A stretch of 64,000 bases of DNA from the NCBI GenBank assembly GCA_023935145.1, contig CM043698.1, forward strand, positions 34,443,001 to 34,507,000, in the 5' to 3' direction. The notes beneath the pieces were generated by a model, which was not told the DNA's origin, made no database searches, and saw only the letters and a program-made list of their open reading frames with translations. The translations under genes and the position numbers were made by a program. Shown here piece after piece: positions 24,501-33,162 of this stretch. Position 1 is the first letter of the stretch. The number at the start of each line of letters is the position of its first letter. The stretch comes from Bretschneidera sinensis. Lineage: Eukaryota > Streptophyta > Magnoliopsida > Brassicales > Akaniaceae.

Positions 24501-25607
24501 ATTTCCACTTACTGACTCGTCCAGCTCCACAAACATGTCTTTCCTTCCACACATGTGATTGCTTGCACCACTGTCAAGATACCAAGATTTTGCTTGGACA
24601 CCATCAGTCTCTTTTCGTGCTAGAAGAAGAGTTTCTTTATCATCGGTCTTCTCCTCCACATAGTTGGCCTTCTCCTCAATTCTGTTGTTAGGAGTTCTAC
24701 ATTCTGAAGCATAATGCCCAAACTTCTGACAATTATAGCATCGAACTTGAAATTTGTCATTCCTCGAGTTTAGATTGCCTCTTCCGCGGCCTCGTGTTGA
24801 GCTTTCTCCTTTCTCGTAGTTATTGTTGGAATTGTTGTTGTTGTAATTCCAACCTCGTCCACGACCGCGATTTCCTCCTCGTCCACGGCCTCTACCTCTG
24901 CCTCGGCCACGTTGGTTTCTATCATCTCCTTGGCTTTCATGCATATCCTTGAATTGCAGCTTGAGGAGTTGATCAGTAAACCCTTGCTTCTTCTTATGCT
25001 TCTCTTCGTATGCTTGTAATGATCCTTGGAGTTGCTCGATCGTCATTTCTTCCAAGTCTTTAGTTTCTTCAATCGTCACGACGATGTGCTCAAATTTGGA
25101 ATCCAATGAACGGAGTATCTTCTCTATTATCCTCACATTCTCTAACTTTTCACCATTTCTTTTTAATTGATTAGAAACAGCTACTACTCTTGAGAAATAA
25201 TCTGAAATAGACTCAGATACTTTCATGTGTAAGGATTCGAATTCACCTCTTAATGTTTGGAGACGGACCTTCTTCACTTGCTCGGATCCTTTGTAAGAGG
25301 TTTGCAGCTTTTCCCACGCTTCCTTAGCAAAGCTTGCACTTGAAATCTTCTCAAAAACATCATCATCTAATGCTTGATAGATGAGGTAGAGAGCTTTCTT
25401 GTCTCTCTTTCTCGCATCTTTCAAACTATCCTTTTGAGCTGTGGTCAGCGCAGCTTCGTTATCTGGCTCACTAAAACCTTTTTCTACGATATCCCAAACA
25501 TCATGTGCGCCAAGAAGAGCCTTCATCTTGATACTCCAGTTGTCGTAATTGTTATTGATGAGCGTCGGGACTTGGAAGGATGCCACACCATTTGCCATAT
25601 CACTCAA
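21498..25607 (-). CDS. copia Gag-Pol polyprotein, 1369 aa
   Basis: The single frame encodes all copia functions. Gag (UBN2-type) occupies about residues 1-215. An RGRGRG-rich basic stretch spans about 233-277. A CCHC zinc knuckle has C290, C293, H298 and C303. The protease motif DSGAS is at 345-349. Integrase has an HHCC finger (C509, C512) and the D540, D603, E639 triad, the last two spaced 35. Reverse transcriptase has D963 and YVDD with D1050/D1051. RNase H has D1212/D1214 and an ADIFTKPL end typical of copia. No stop or frameshift interrupts it. The last codons read through the polypurine tract (LRGGVGS) and terminate in the 3' LTR. Products act in cytoplasmic virus-like particles and nuclear integration. 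Confidence 0.97.
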   Translation of the reverse strand: MSDMANGVASFQVPTLINNNYDNWSIKMKALLGAHDVWDIVEKGFSEPDNEAALTTAQKDSLKDARKRDKKALYLIYQALDDDVFEKISSASFAKEAWEKLQTSYKGSEQVKKVRLQTLRGEFESLHMKVSESISDYFSRVVAVSNQLKRNGEKLENVRIIEKILRSLDSKFEHIVVTIEETKDLEEMTIEQLQGSLQAYEEKHKKKQGFTDQLLKLQFKDMHESQGDDRNQRGRGRGRGRGRGGNRGRGRGWNYNNNNSNNNYEKGESSTRGRGRGNLNSRNDKFQVRCYNCQKFGHYASECRTPNNRIEEKANYVEEKTDDKETLLLARKETDGVQAKSWYLDSGASNHMCGRKDMFVELDESVSGNVSFGDDSTITVKGRGNILIRLKDGRHQFISNVYFVPNMKSNILSLGQLLEKGYDIHMKDHNLSIKDDKNNFIAKVPMSKNRMFLINIQNDVAKCLKACYRDASWLWHLRFGHLNFGGLKLLSKKEMVKGLPCINHPDQLCEGCLVGKQFRKSFPKESDSRAKKPLELIHTDVCGPIKPSSLGNNNYFLLFIDDFSRKTWVYFLKQKSEVFEVSKKFKAAVERESGRKIKAMRSDRGGEFTSKEFQEFCEANGIRRPMTVPRSPQQNGVAERKNRTILNIARSMLKSKKLPKEFWAEAVACAVYLSNRSPTRSVWGKTPQEAWSGRKPGISHLRVFGSIAHVHVPDEKRTKLDDKSESFIFIGYDANSKGYKLYNPNNKKVVISRDVVFDEEGLWDFGSHIDDFNFSPPFEDELTQIEQPGEAQQEPTTPPTSPTSTTHGDESPSSSSSGSQSERDVQRTRSLRDLYEVTERQDNLTLFCLFADCEPMSYQEAAKEMEWRDAMNEEIKAIEKNDTWELISLPKGHKAIGVKWVYKTKRNAKGEIERHKARLVAKGYSQKAGIDYDEVFAPVARLETVRLIISLAAQNEWKIQQMDVKSAFLNGVLEEEVYIQQPSGYEVKGHEDKVLKLKKALYGLKQAPRAWNSRIDKYFQENGFNKCPYEHALYIKIKDGDILIVCLYVDDLIFTGSNPTMFNEFKEVMTKEFEMTDMGLMAYYLGIEVRQQNDGIFISQESYAKEILKKFKMENCKPISTPMEYGVKMSKHEEGESVYPTFFKSLVGSLRYLTCTRSDILHAVGLVSRYMESPTTTHFKAAKRILRYLKGTIDFGLFYSVSNDYKLAGYSDSDWSGDIDNRRSTTGFVFFMGDTAFTWMSKKQPIVTLSTCEAEYVAATSCVCHAIWLRNLLKEIGLIQEEPTKVYVDNKSAIALAKNPVFHDRSKHIDIRYHYIRECVARKDVQVEYVRSQDQVADIFTKPLTSENFIRLRNLLGVTRSSLRGGVGS
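21511..21522 (-). other. Polypurine tract of the young copia element
   Basis: On the minus strand TTTAAGGGGGGG directly precedes the 3' LTR, the place where plus-strand DNA synthesis is primed. It overlaps the end of the coding frame. Confidence 0.85.
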
Positions 25608-25992
25608 TATGTTGAGAATTTGGAAATTCTGATTGCGCAGATAGATCCGGAATGTTGAAAAACTTTGGGAGGGACCTGGTCAAAATTTTCAACTTTCGGT
25701 CAACGGTCAAAGTCAACACTAACCTGGTCAACAGTTGACTTTGAATGCTCGGTCAACTCGGCTCAAGCGGTTCAGTCAAGCGGCTCGGTCAACAGGCTTA
25801 TGGCTCGGTCAACTCAGCTCCAACTCGGCTGACCCAGCTTAACTCGGTGAGTCAATTCGGTTTTCTGGCAACAATCTTCCGGCGGCTCGTGGAGGCGCGT
25901 CTGAACTCCGATCGGGGAGATTCTGGCGGTGTCGGATTTCTCTCGTCGAGACCTTCGATTTGATATGCAATGGTGTATACTTTCCAACTCAA

Positions 25993-26004
25993 GCTCTGAT
26001 ACCA
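25993..26004 (-). other. Primer-binding site (tRNA-iMet) of the young copia element
   Basis: On the minus strand TGGTATCAGAGC lies three bases after the 5' LTR. It is complementary to the 3' end of initiator methionine tRNA, the usual primer of plant copia elements. Confidence 0.93.
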
Positions 26005-26007
26005 CTT

Positions 26008-26435
26008 TGTTGGAAATAAAACACTCACACAAACAACTCTTATTCAAACTCAAAGAGATATTACAAGAGCACTCTCACTCAAAAGAAAGAAGATACTAGA
26101 ACTCACTCTTAGAAGACTTTGCTTCTTCACTCACTTAGAAGCTCTTGCTTCTTCTTGATGATTAAACCAAAATGGGGAGGGGTATTTATACTACTTAAGA
26201 ACAATCCTACACCACACAAATAAACTAATCCAAAATTACAACAACCATACACCTCATTTTTCTTGGTGGTTCTAATAATATTTTAGGTTACCAAATGATT
26301 CACATGCTCAACTACCACACCAATAAAATTCTAGGTAGAATGCTTGTAGTTTTGGACCTTGATTATGGACTTGGACTCCAATTTGATTGAGTTTGGTTTT
26401 GGACTCCCATAATGGATCAAGTTTATGATCCAACA
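26008..26435 (-). repeat. 5' LTR of the young copia element
   Basis: The repeat is 428 bp with TG..CA ends. Its TATA box (TATAAATA on the minus strand) is at 26183-26190 and would start genomic RNA synthesis towards lower coordinates. It is followed by the primer-binding site. Confidence 0.96.
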
Positions 26436-27277
26436 CATCCACAGGTATGAATACCGAGCTCCAGTCATTTTTGACTGAAGAGGGAAAACAAATAGCGCCT
26501 TCTTCCTCTTTTTCATCTTACTCATTACCTTCTTCCTGATTTTTTCTGATTGGATTTGTAGATTAGGCCACAAGAACTCAGCTGACATGGCTCTTGCTCC
26601 TCTCTTCTTGGAGCTTTCAATCATCACCCCCACTGCCACCCTCTTGTAGTCATAGACTGTAAGAAGATTTGGATTAGACTGAAATGGAAAAGAGTGCCAA
26701 AATTTTAAGAGCAGATATTCATAAAAGCCATGATTCTTTTCCTGATCTTGGATTCTAGTTCTGATTCTAGGCCACCATACTGTAACTGAGAATTCAAGTT
26801 CACTGACTTGTAGGAAATGTCAAAGAAAGGTGGTTCCAAAGCTGTAAAATTCAGTGATGGTGGAGGAGAAGACGACAAAGAGGCAATTATATTGGAGTTG
26901 TTGGGCAGTGGCCTTGCAATTGAGAGAAGGAGAAGAGGCCATGTCCGACGTGGTCAAGACAAACATGTTCAGATAGGGAAAGATGGTAGTATTCTTTGGC
27001 TCTGATTTGGTCAGCCTCATCAGTCTGCATATACTGTGGAGATGCTTTGGTGAAATAACAAAATGATTCGTGTAGTGAAGGGAAAGACTCATGGTTGGTG
27101 AATTGGGTGTTTGGATGGAGAGTGGAGGCTGTGGCAATTGCAAAGTCAAGCCGGCATGCAGCAACACTGCCTAGAAACTTTGGACTTTGTATCGGACTCA
27201 GTTAGGCAAAGAAACGGAGCTGGACAACAACCGTGAAAGCAAGCCTCTGAGGCCTCTCTAATGCAAGGTGAATTCAT

Positions 27278-27994
27278 CTTTCTATATTTTCTACCATTAG
27301 CTTATTTTTCTGTTAGTTTCTTCTTCTACTTTTCTTTTTTCCTTGTTGAAACCTCATCCTCTGCTCCTATTGTTTCATTGCCTTTTTCTTAGTGCACAAA
27401 TGTGAAAAGTCGATTTTGGGCTTTGGACAGGTTGTCAGCTGAGGCATTCGATGAGAAGGTCAGTCACAAAAAGTCAGTTGACTCGTCTTTCATGAATTAC
27501 AACGTTTTGCTTTATTGTTTCCTAGTGCTAATGATGAAAATGCTTCTGCCCTTACGTCGTCTGCTGACTTAGAATATAAACCATACAGTTGGTTACATGC
27601 CATAATACATTATCTTTTAGGATAATCTGATAGAAGCCAAATTTCTTTCTAATCATGTAACTTCTAGTCCAAATTAGTAGTTCATACCAATGTGTTTGAG
27701 ATTAATTGCGTTCAGCATCCGATTTAATGAACAGCAACCTCAATGGACCTGCATTATAATTGTTATTATTATTTTCAAGAAAATAGTTATAAAGAACTTT
27801 AGATTTAAGGCTCCTCCATAAGAAACGATGTGGTTGTGGCGCTTCCCAAAGAGATAAAAGCTGTCTTAGTTAGATAACATTGAAGTTTTTGTCTTGCAGA
27901 TTTGAGAATGAAAAGCAACAAACAGAAAAAGGCAAGAGAAGATTTTGGTAGTTGGCGGCACTTTCACGTAGGCAAGAAGCATCTTTGGAATGGT
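27278..27994. other. Region upstream of the transferase pseudogene
   Basis: The region is CT-rich and AT-rich sequence, probably the former promoter and leader of the transferase gene. No ORF or RNA gene can be supported. Confidence 0.45.
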
Positions 27995-29473
27995 TTTTTT
28001 TTTTTTTTTTTTTTTTTTTGTTGTAAAAGATGAAATTCATAAATTAAAATAAACCAGAGTTATTATAGCCCTGTCTTGGTAGGCATCCCCCATAAGTGGA
28101 AGAGATAATTATTCAAAATATTCGCAAGTGGATCTTGAAACATAACATAAGACCCAGCCTCAAAAGTGGAGCCTGTTTTGGCGAGCGCATGAGTACACCT
28201 ATTTCTTTCCCTGAAAGTATGGTGAATCTCAAACCAGTTGAAGGAAAGCAGAACCTGCATTCATCAATAATAGGGCCATTAGGGTGAGAAGACGTATAAG
28301 CTTTAACCAACTCAATCACAACCTTAGCATCAAGTTCAATACAAAGAAGTTGAGCAGGTCTCTAGCCAACATCAATCCATCCCTTGAACTCCAAAGTTCA
28401 GCACAAACACTCTAAGTAAAACCAATACCTCTAGAACTGCCTCTTATCCATTTGCCATAGTTATCACGCAAGAAACTACCAGCCCAGCAAACCCAGGTTG
28501 CCCATGGAAGATCCATCAGGTTTAAGCTTGATCCAATTAGGATTTGGAGGAATCCATTTAATCTGGAGGCAGACTTTATTAGTAGGCATTTTTGGAGTCA
28601 AAGCTATATGAAAGAACTCATAAGCTTTTGTTTTACAAGTAGAAACTGCAGTAGAAGCAACGTCTTTCTTTTCAAATTCTCTTAAATTTCGGCTATGCCA
28701 AGTGGCCCAACAAGTGGATGCAGAAATCACAGCCCATGGGAAATTTGACTGGTAAGAACAATGGGAATCAACATTCAAGCCAAGTTGTAAAATTGTTTAA
28801 TGGCAAAGGGAATACCAACACAATTCTAAACATTCTTAGCATTAACATGACCTCTCAAGATGTGTAACACAGATTCAGATGCTTTACGCATAGAACAGCA
28901 ATCATTGGAATTAATATTTCTTACTTTTGAATTCATTTTAGAAGCCAAGAAGAGATTGGCACAAAGTCATAAAAAATTTAATTCTATTAGAAGTATGAAC
29001 CTTCCAAACCCAAGAAAGGTTTAATTGACAAGAATCAATCATCAGCAAGGGTATAAGCAGACTTTGTACAAAATTTCCCATCCGTAGATGGACCCCAAAC
29101 AAGTTGGTTAGACTTACCGGATCTCAGTTGGTAAGGGATAGCTTTGATGATGCAGTTAGAGATGAACAAAGGCAGTTGGAGGGAGAGATCCTCAAGCTTC
29201 CAATTCCCATTATCATCCCAAACATCTTACTCTTAAGATCACAATCCTCCCTAGTCAAAGGCCCTGAACCAAGCTACGAATGGAACCACAACCGAGCCAA
29301 TTATCAGAACAAAACGATACACTTCCCCATTTCGAATGATTCATCCAATACCTTTGTCAACAACTTCGCACCCTTTCTTAAGACTCCTCCAGGTAAGAGA
29401 TTTAAACTTTGTTAATACTTCTAGAAATCTGAGAAAGATACACAGCCTTCAGACATTTTCAGATGATTTCACT
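27995..29473 (-). mobile_element. 5'-truncated, decayed LINE (L1-type)
   Basis: On the minus strand the remnant reads, in broken frames, the end of the reverse-transcriptase ORF (WKLEDLSLQLP, SWGP-like VWGPSTDGKF, TKSAYTLA), a zinc-knuckle zf-RVT region around 28800-29000, and an RNase H domain (IKWIPPNPNWIKLKPDGSS near 28540; WFEIHHTFRERNRC near 28210). It ends in an A tail seen as a 25-base T run at 27996-28020. Many stops and frameshifts show it is dead. Its 5' end meets the start of duplication copy B near 29474; no target duplication was found. Confidence 0.85.
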
Positions 29474-29763
29474 TTTTCCCCCACAAGCAGATTTCACTTT
29501 TTTCAACTTGTTTCTCCATGACATAGACAACTCATTAAACATTCACCAGATAAAATGAACATGTTTCATGGAGTAATATTTCTTGATAAGCTAACCTCAG
29601 TATTAAGAAGAAAAGATTGAAAGGGAAGGACAAGAAGTTTCAGAATCACATTTAATCATTTATTAATGTTTCTTTGTAAGAGGAAGAATTTAAAACTTGA
29701 TGATGTTTTGAGATATAAGGAAGTGAATAAGAGGAAGAATTTAAAAAGAAAAGAGATATACTT

Positions 29764-29770
29764 GTTGAGA

Positions 29771-29803
<33 letters not shown>

Positions 29804-29843
29804 ACCTTAATCTGGCGCCTTAGACCAACTCGGCCATCTCAAC
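29764..29843 (-). tRNA. tRNA-Leu(AAG), copy B, intact
   Basis: The gene is 80 nt with acceptor stem GTTGAGA/TCTCAAC, anticodon AAG in loop TTAAGGT, a long variable arm as in all leucine tRNAs, and a fully paired T stem GTGGG/CCCAC around loop TTCAAAT. A TTTT terminator follows on the minus strand. It differs from copy A at one position of the T stem and appears functional. Confidence 0.96.
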
Positions 29844-30555
29844 AATGCTGGCATAGGCATGTAATAAAAATAATTTAACAATGACAACGAGGAAAACAAC
29901 CTAAAAATGGGCTATAAGGACCTAAGTTAGTCTATATATCTGAAGGGGCGGCTCAGCCCAAAATATTTTAAAAATAAATGACCAGGTCCCAAAAGTGTTT
30001 AAACCCAAAACTGGAGAACAAGAAAAGAAAAATTGAAAAAGATAATTTGAAGCTAAAAGATATATATATATATATATATATAAAGATAATAAAAATTCCC
30101 ATTACACCCATTATTATTAATGCTTATTTATTATGGAATTTTCTTTGAAGATCCTTTAGTTGTCACCACCATATGCATGTTCACCTTTAGCATAAATGTA
30201 AGTTTTGCCAATTCACATACGAATCAGATCTTATACCATATTTTAGAAAATTATGCCACAATTTACATATATTTTTGCTCAATCAAACAAACTTGGGAAC
30301 GTTATTTAGAGGTCACAAGCAAAGGCAGAACCATCTATGTGGGGGCTTGTCCTAGTAAAACATTACAAAATTTTAAAATTCTTTTGTACAAATTATTGAA
30401 CTCATAACAGGTTATGAATAATAAGTTAATACATAACAATGAGGAGTGTCGCCAATAATAAACTACTTATATTGTATTGACTGAATGCAAAACCAATGGT
30501 CTTTCAATCACGATTTTCCCTTATGAAATTTTATGTAAAAGATCAAGGGAAAACT

Positions 30556-30703
30556 CCACCACTGGTCACAACAATATGTTCATTTTTAATTAGTGTTTTA
30601 AATTATTGATCCAGTAAATATCAATTTCCATTGTAAATAAATACTTTTGCTCCACTCGTCACCATAGCATGTTCGTTTTTAACTTAATGTGAGTTCTACC
30701 TCT
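30556..30703. repeat. Copy-B-specific block with a repeated motif
   Basis: About 140 bases interrupt the copy A/B alignment between CCACT and CTTCACCG. Inside, CCACTGGTCAC..ATGTTC and CCACTCGTCAC..ATGTTC are related units, and a third similar string lies at about 30160. Its origin is unclear. Confidence 0.5.
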
Positions 30704-30705
30704 TC

Positions 30706-31010
30706 ACCGATGAAAAGGACCTGTGAATCCTTTGGTATGGTAAAGCCACTGATTTCAACATCTTCACCAGTTTTCCGTGGAAGTAGGAGGGAAACAAAGG
30801 GTGTTTCTTTGATAGTTGCCTTCTGCAAACAAGGTGGTTAAGCAACATCAAAATCTTCAACCAGTTTTCCCTTGGCTCATTCTCAACCTTGGCTTTTGAT
30901 AAAGTTTGAGGGATTTGCAGTAACTCTGCCATGGCCCATTCCACTGTGCTTGATTCTGTATTCAATTCCAGTCACAAACAAATCTTGCTTTTCAATTGTT
31001 GGGTAATTAG
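30706..31010 (-). pseudogene. CYP76-like cytochrome P450 fragment, copy B
   Basis: This is the duplicate of 17300-17600 with the same blocks (QDLFVTG, SSTVEWAMAELL, and downstream the PRKTG-type region) and the same frameshift in the oxygen-binding motif. The decay therefore predates the duplication. Neither copy has a heme-binding cysteine loop. Confidence 0.82.
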
Positions 31011-31687
31011 AATGCGCAAATACATGACAATGATAAGTAAGATAAAGAACTAACCGGAAGTTACCACTCACCAGTGACAAATTCCTTATAAGATTCATAT
31101 CAAACTAAGATTGAGAAGATTAAACAAGATGTCGATGTTTGCAGTTGATTCATGCTATTTCCTAAACTTCGACCTTTCATTGATTATATTATAAAAAAAA
31201 AACCCTAATTACTTGCTAAACTTAATTGTAAATCATTGCTTCAAACCATTTTTCTAAGAAGAGGAACAACGTCAACCAAATTAGGTTTTCCTGCCTCTAG
31301 CGTAACACAAAGGTCTGTTAAGTTTCTTTCAGTATCTGAGCTTTAATCAGCCAAATCCTTAGATTATAAATCCCTTCTAATTCCCTGCCTCTTTAAAAAA
31401 AAACTTTCAAATAAGGTTATAATACCCAATATCCGTTCCTTTCCGCCCTTTTTTCTCCCCTTTAATCCCCTCCGTCCTAATGGGTTACAGACGTAAACAG
31501 ACATTGTGACTACAAATAGTAAGATCGTAAGTTTTTCAATTCTCTTTTAACTGTCCAAAATTATTACATTTGCAAATTAACAAAAACCATATTTTAAGCT
31601 CAATATGTATATATAATTAACTATTTAATCATATATTTTTTGCACATGAAATTAATCTCATTAACTATTTGATGATGACTGTGAAGA

Positions 31688-31689
<2 letters not shown>

Positions 31690-31731
<42 letters not shown>
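31690..31731. repeat. (TA)20 microsatellite
   Basis: A pure TA run of about 40 bases. The corresponding place in copy A (near 17959) has only about 14 bases of AT. Confidence 0.95.
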
Positions 31732-31732
<1 letters not shown>

Positions 31733-32311
31733 CAAACTAGCACAAAGGCATAGAAAGAAAGAAGAAGAAAAAAAAGGCAATGCAACATATATGAGCCTAG
31801 TTTAAGTTTTGATCTTACCTTTTACATGAGAAGAAAATTAACCTTGAGAAAATTGATCTTCAGGGATTAAATTAAGCTGAAGCAGTTAAAGGGCAACTCT
31901 CCTTTGGCAGGTTATTGATAAACAAATAAATAATTAGAAGAAATCAGTATGAAGGGCATGAAACAACTAATTCATAACCTGCCAAAAGATAGAAGCCCTA
32001 CAACTAGTTCGCTTACATGATCTCGTGGTACTCTCTCTCTCACGCCATGCACTTGACCTCTAGTACTCTACTGGTTCTTTGTAAAGATCTACCGTTTATT
32101 TATAGGGTCTCTTTTATGTTTAAGGGCTCAAGCAGTGGGAATAAGCTATAGCATATGCCATGGATATGCTTTTATTTGGTGGCCTGCTTTCCACGCATTC
32201 CATGCAAACTAAGCTTTTTCTCCTCTTTAATCTGAAAAAGGCTCTAGCTTGTTTTCAGATGTTTTTGAGATTCTACTAAGCATGATTTAGACCTTTGCAT
32301 GATTTTTTGGT

Positions 32312-32312
<1 letters not shown>

Positions 32313-32388
<76 letters not shown>
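32313..32388. repeat. (CT)38 microsatellite
   Basis: A pure CT run of 76 bases. In copy A the same place (about 18498-18518) has about 10 units. It causes an antisense Arg-Glu dipeptide ORF that is not a gene. Confidence 0.97.
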
Positions 32389-32394
<6 letters not shown>

Positions 32395-32464
32395 AAATCC
32401 ATGTATGGAGGTGAAGAAAGGTAGAGGAAAAAAAAGATAATTAAGAGGAGGGGTCAAGAGGGAG

Positions 32465-32704
32465 ATGCCTACTGCTTTTCGCCTAAGGAAGGTGGCATGC
32501 AGCAAGACCTGGAATGGCCCTAGAGGTATATTCTGTGTCATATTCTTCCTTGTGATTTTGCTTTATGGGTTTTTTTGGGTGTATCGAAATCCAGGTATTC
32601 CCTTGGTTGACAGTTTCATACTTTGTCCAATCAGAATAATTTCCTCATTATCTGCAGTTGCATTCGTCTGCCCTTGGTTGACAATTGCATTACATACAAA
32701 TTAA
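32465..32704 (+). CDS. 79-codon ORF of unknown status, copy B
   Basis: Partner of 18591-18830. The frame starts MPTAFRLRK, has a hydrophobic segment and ends ALHTN. It lies just after the CT microsatellite. The pattern of differences between the copies (about 8 replacement, 4 silent) gives no support for a conserved protein. I do not recognise any family. Confidence 0.2.
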   Translation: MPTAFRLRKVACSKTWNGPRGIFCVIFFLVILLYGFFWVYRNPGIPLVDSFILCPIRIISSLSAVAFVCPWLTIALHTN

Positions 32705-33162
32705 TGAAGAAGACTTGCTACTGGGTGTGGATTTTGCAGAAAAAAAAAAATTAAAGAAAAACTTTGGCAAAAAAATCCATTAAGAAAACCCAATTAAGAG
32801 TATGTGATGATAGACACTGGATTGAACTCAAGTTTTGATTTTGATTTTACCAACATATATATTAAATATTCTTTATGCATTCATTTTTTTATGGCAAAAT
32901 TTTGGTTGTGGCAATAGCAACACCCCCTCTTTTTCTATGATTAATATTAATAAGTTTCAAAATTATAGTCCAATGAAATAAATTAATTATCAAAATATAT
33001 AATCCAAACCAATATAGAGTAGAAGGAAAACAAATTTATTTATGTAAATCTTACGAAAATACAACCCTTCACAAATCATATTGTTTCAAAACATATCACA
33101 ATTCAATATAAGAACTCTTGACTCATGCACACTAGATCTTCTTGGTATCAAACTACAAATAG

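Larger units (their letters stand above)
21083..26435 (-). mobile_element. Intact Ty1/copia retrotransposon, very recent
   Basis: The element is 5353 bp and lies in minus orientation. Two 428-bp LTRs (21083-21510 and 26008-26435) look identical base for base, with TGTTGG..CCAACA ends. A perfect 5-bp target duplication CATCC flanks it (21078-21082 and 26436-26440). A tRNA-iMet primer-binding site, a polypurine tract and one uninterrupted 1369-codon gag-pol frame are present. Identical LTRs and an open frame mean insertion was recent and the copy may be autonomous. It sits inside an already damaged transferase pseudogene. Confidence 0.97.
19995..27277 (-). pseudogene. PLP-dependent transferase (AT5G51920-like) pseudogene split by a copia element
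   Basis: The ancestral frame starts at 27277 (MNSPCIREASEACFHGC) and ends near 19995 (RWRYKALDQKIIKN, stop). It belongs to the plant family of PLP-dependent transferases related to molybdenum-cofactor sulfurase, short AT5G51920-like branch. Recognisable blocks in order are YHLSLSEHVCLDHVG, LQYGGLESELESK, LLTVYDYK, GLFVFPLQS-type (here ALFVFPLQSKMTGARYSYLW), LDACALGPKDMDTLGLS, NQSGFGCLFVKKS, CLINWLAHAL, GPAVAFNVFDWKGEKIDP, KLADRNNISLSYG and FLTNFEDIYRIWVF. The gene appears intronless. It carries several frameshifts, a deletion after the FMNIC block, and an in-frame TAG at about 21068, and is interrupted by the element at 21083-26435. Without the element it is about 1.9 kb. Confidence 0.9.

Noticed and set aside
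27996..28020. 25-base T run as a terminator or origin signal
   Set aside because: It is the complement of the A tail at the 3' end of the minus-strand LINE remnant.
28096..28319. 63-68 codon ORFs on both strands near 28.2 kb
   Set aside because: They are pieces of the decayed LINE RNase H domain and its antisense, not separate genes.
32287..32541. Minus-strand ORF with a long Arg-Glu dipeptide run
   Set aside because: It is the antisense reading of the (CT)38 microsatellite and part of the opposite-strand ORF; pure composition artefact.
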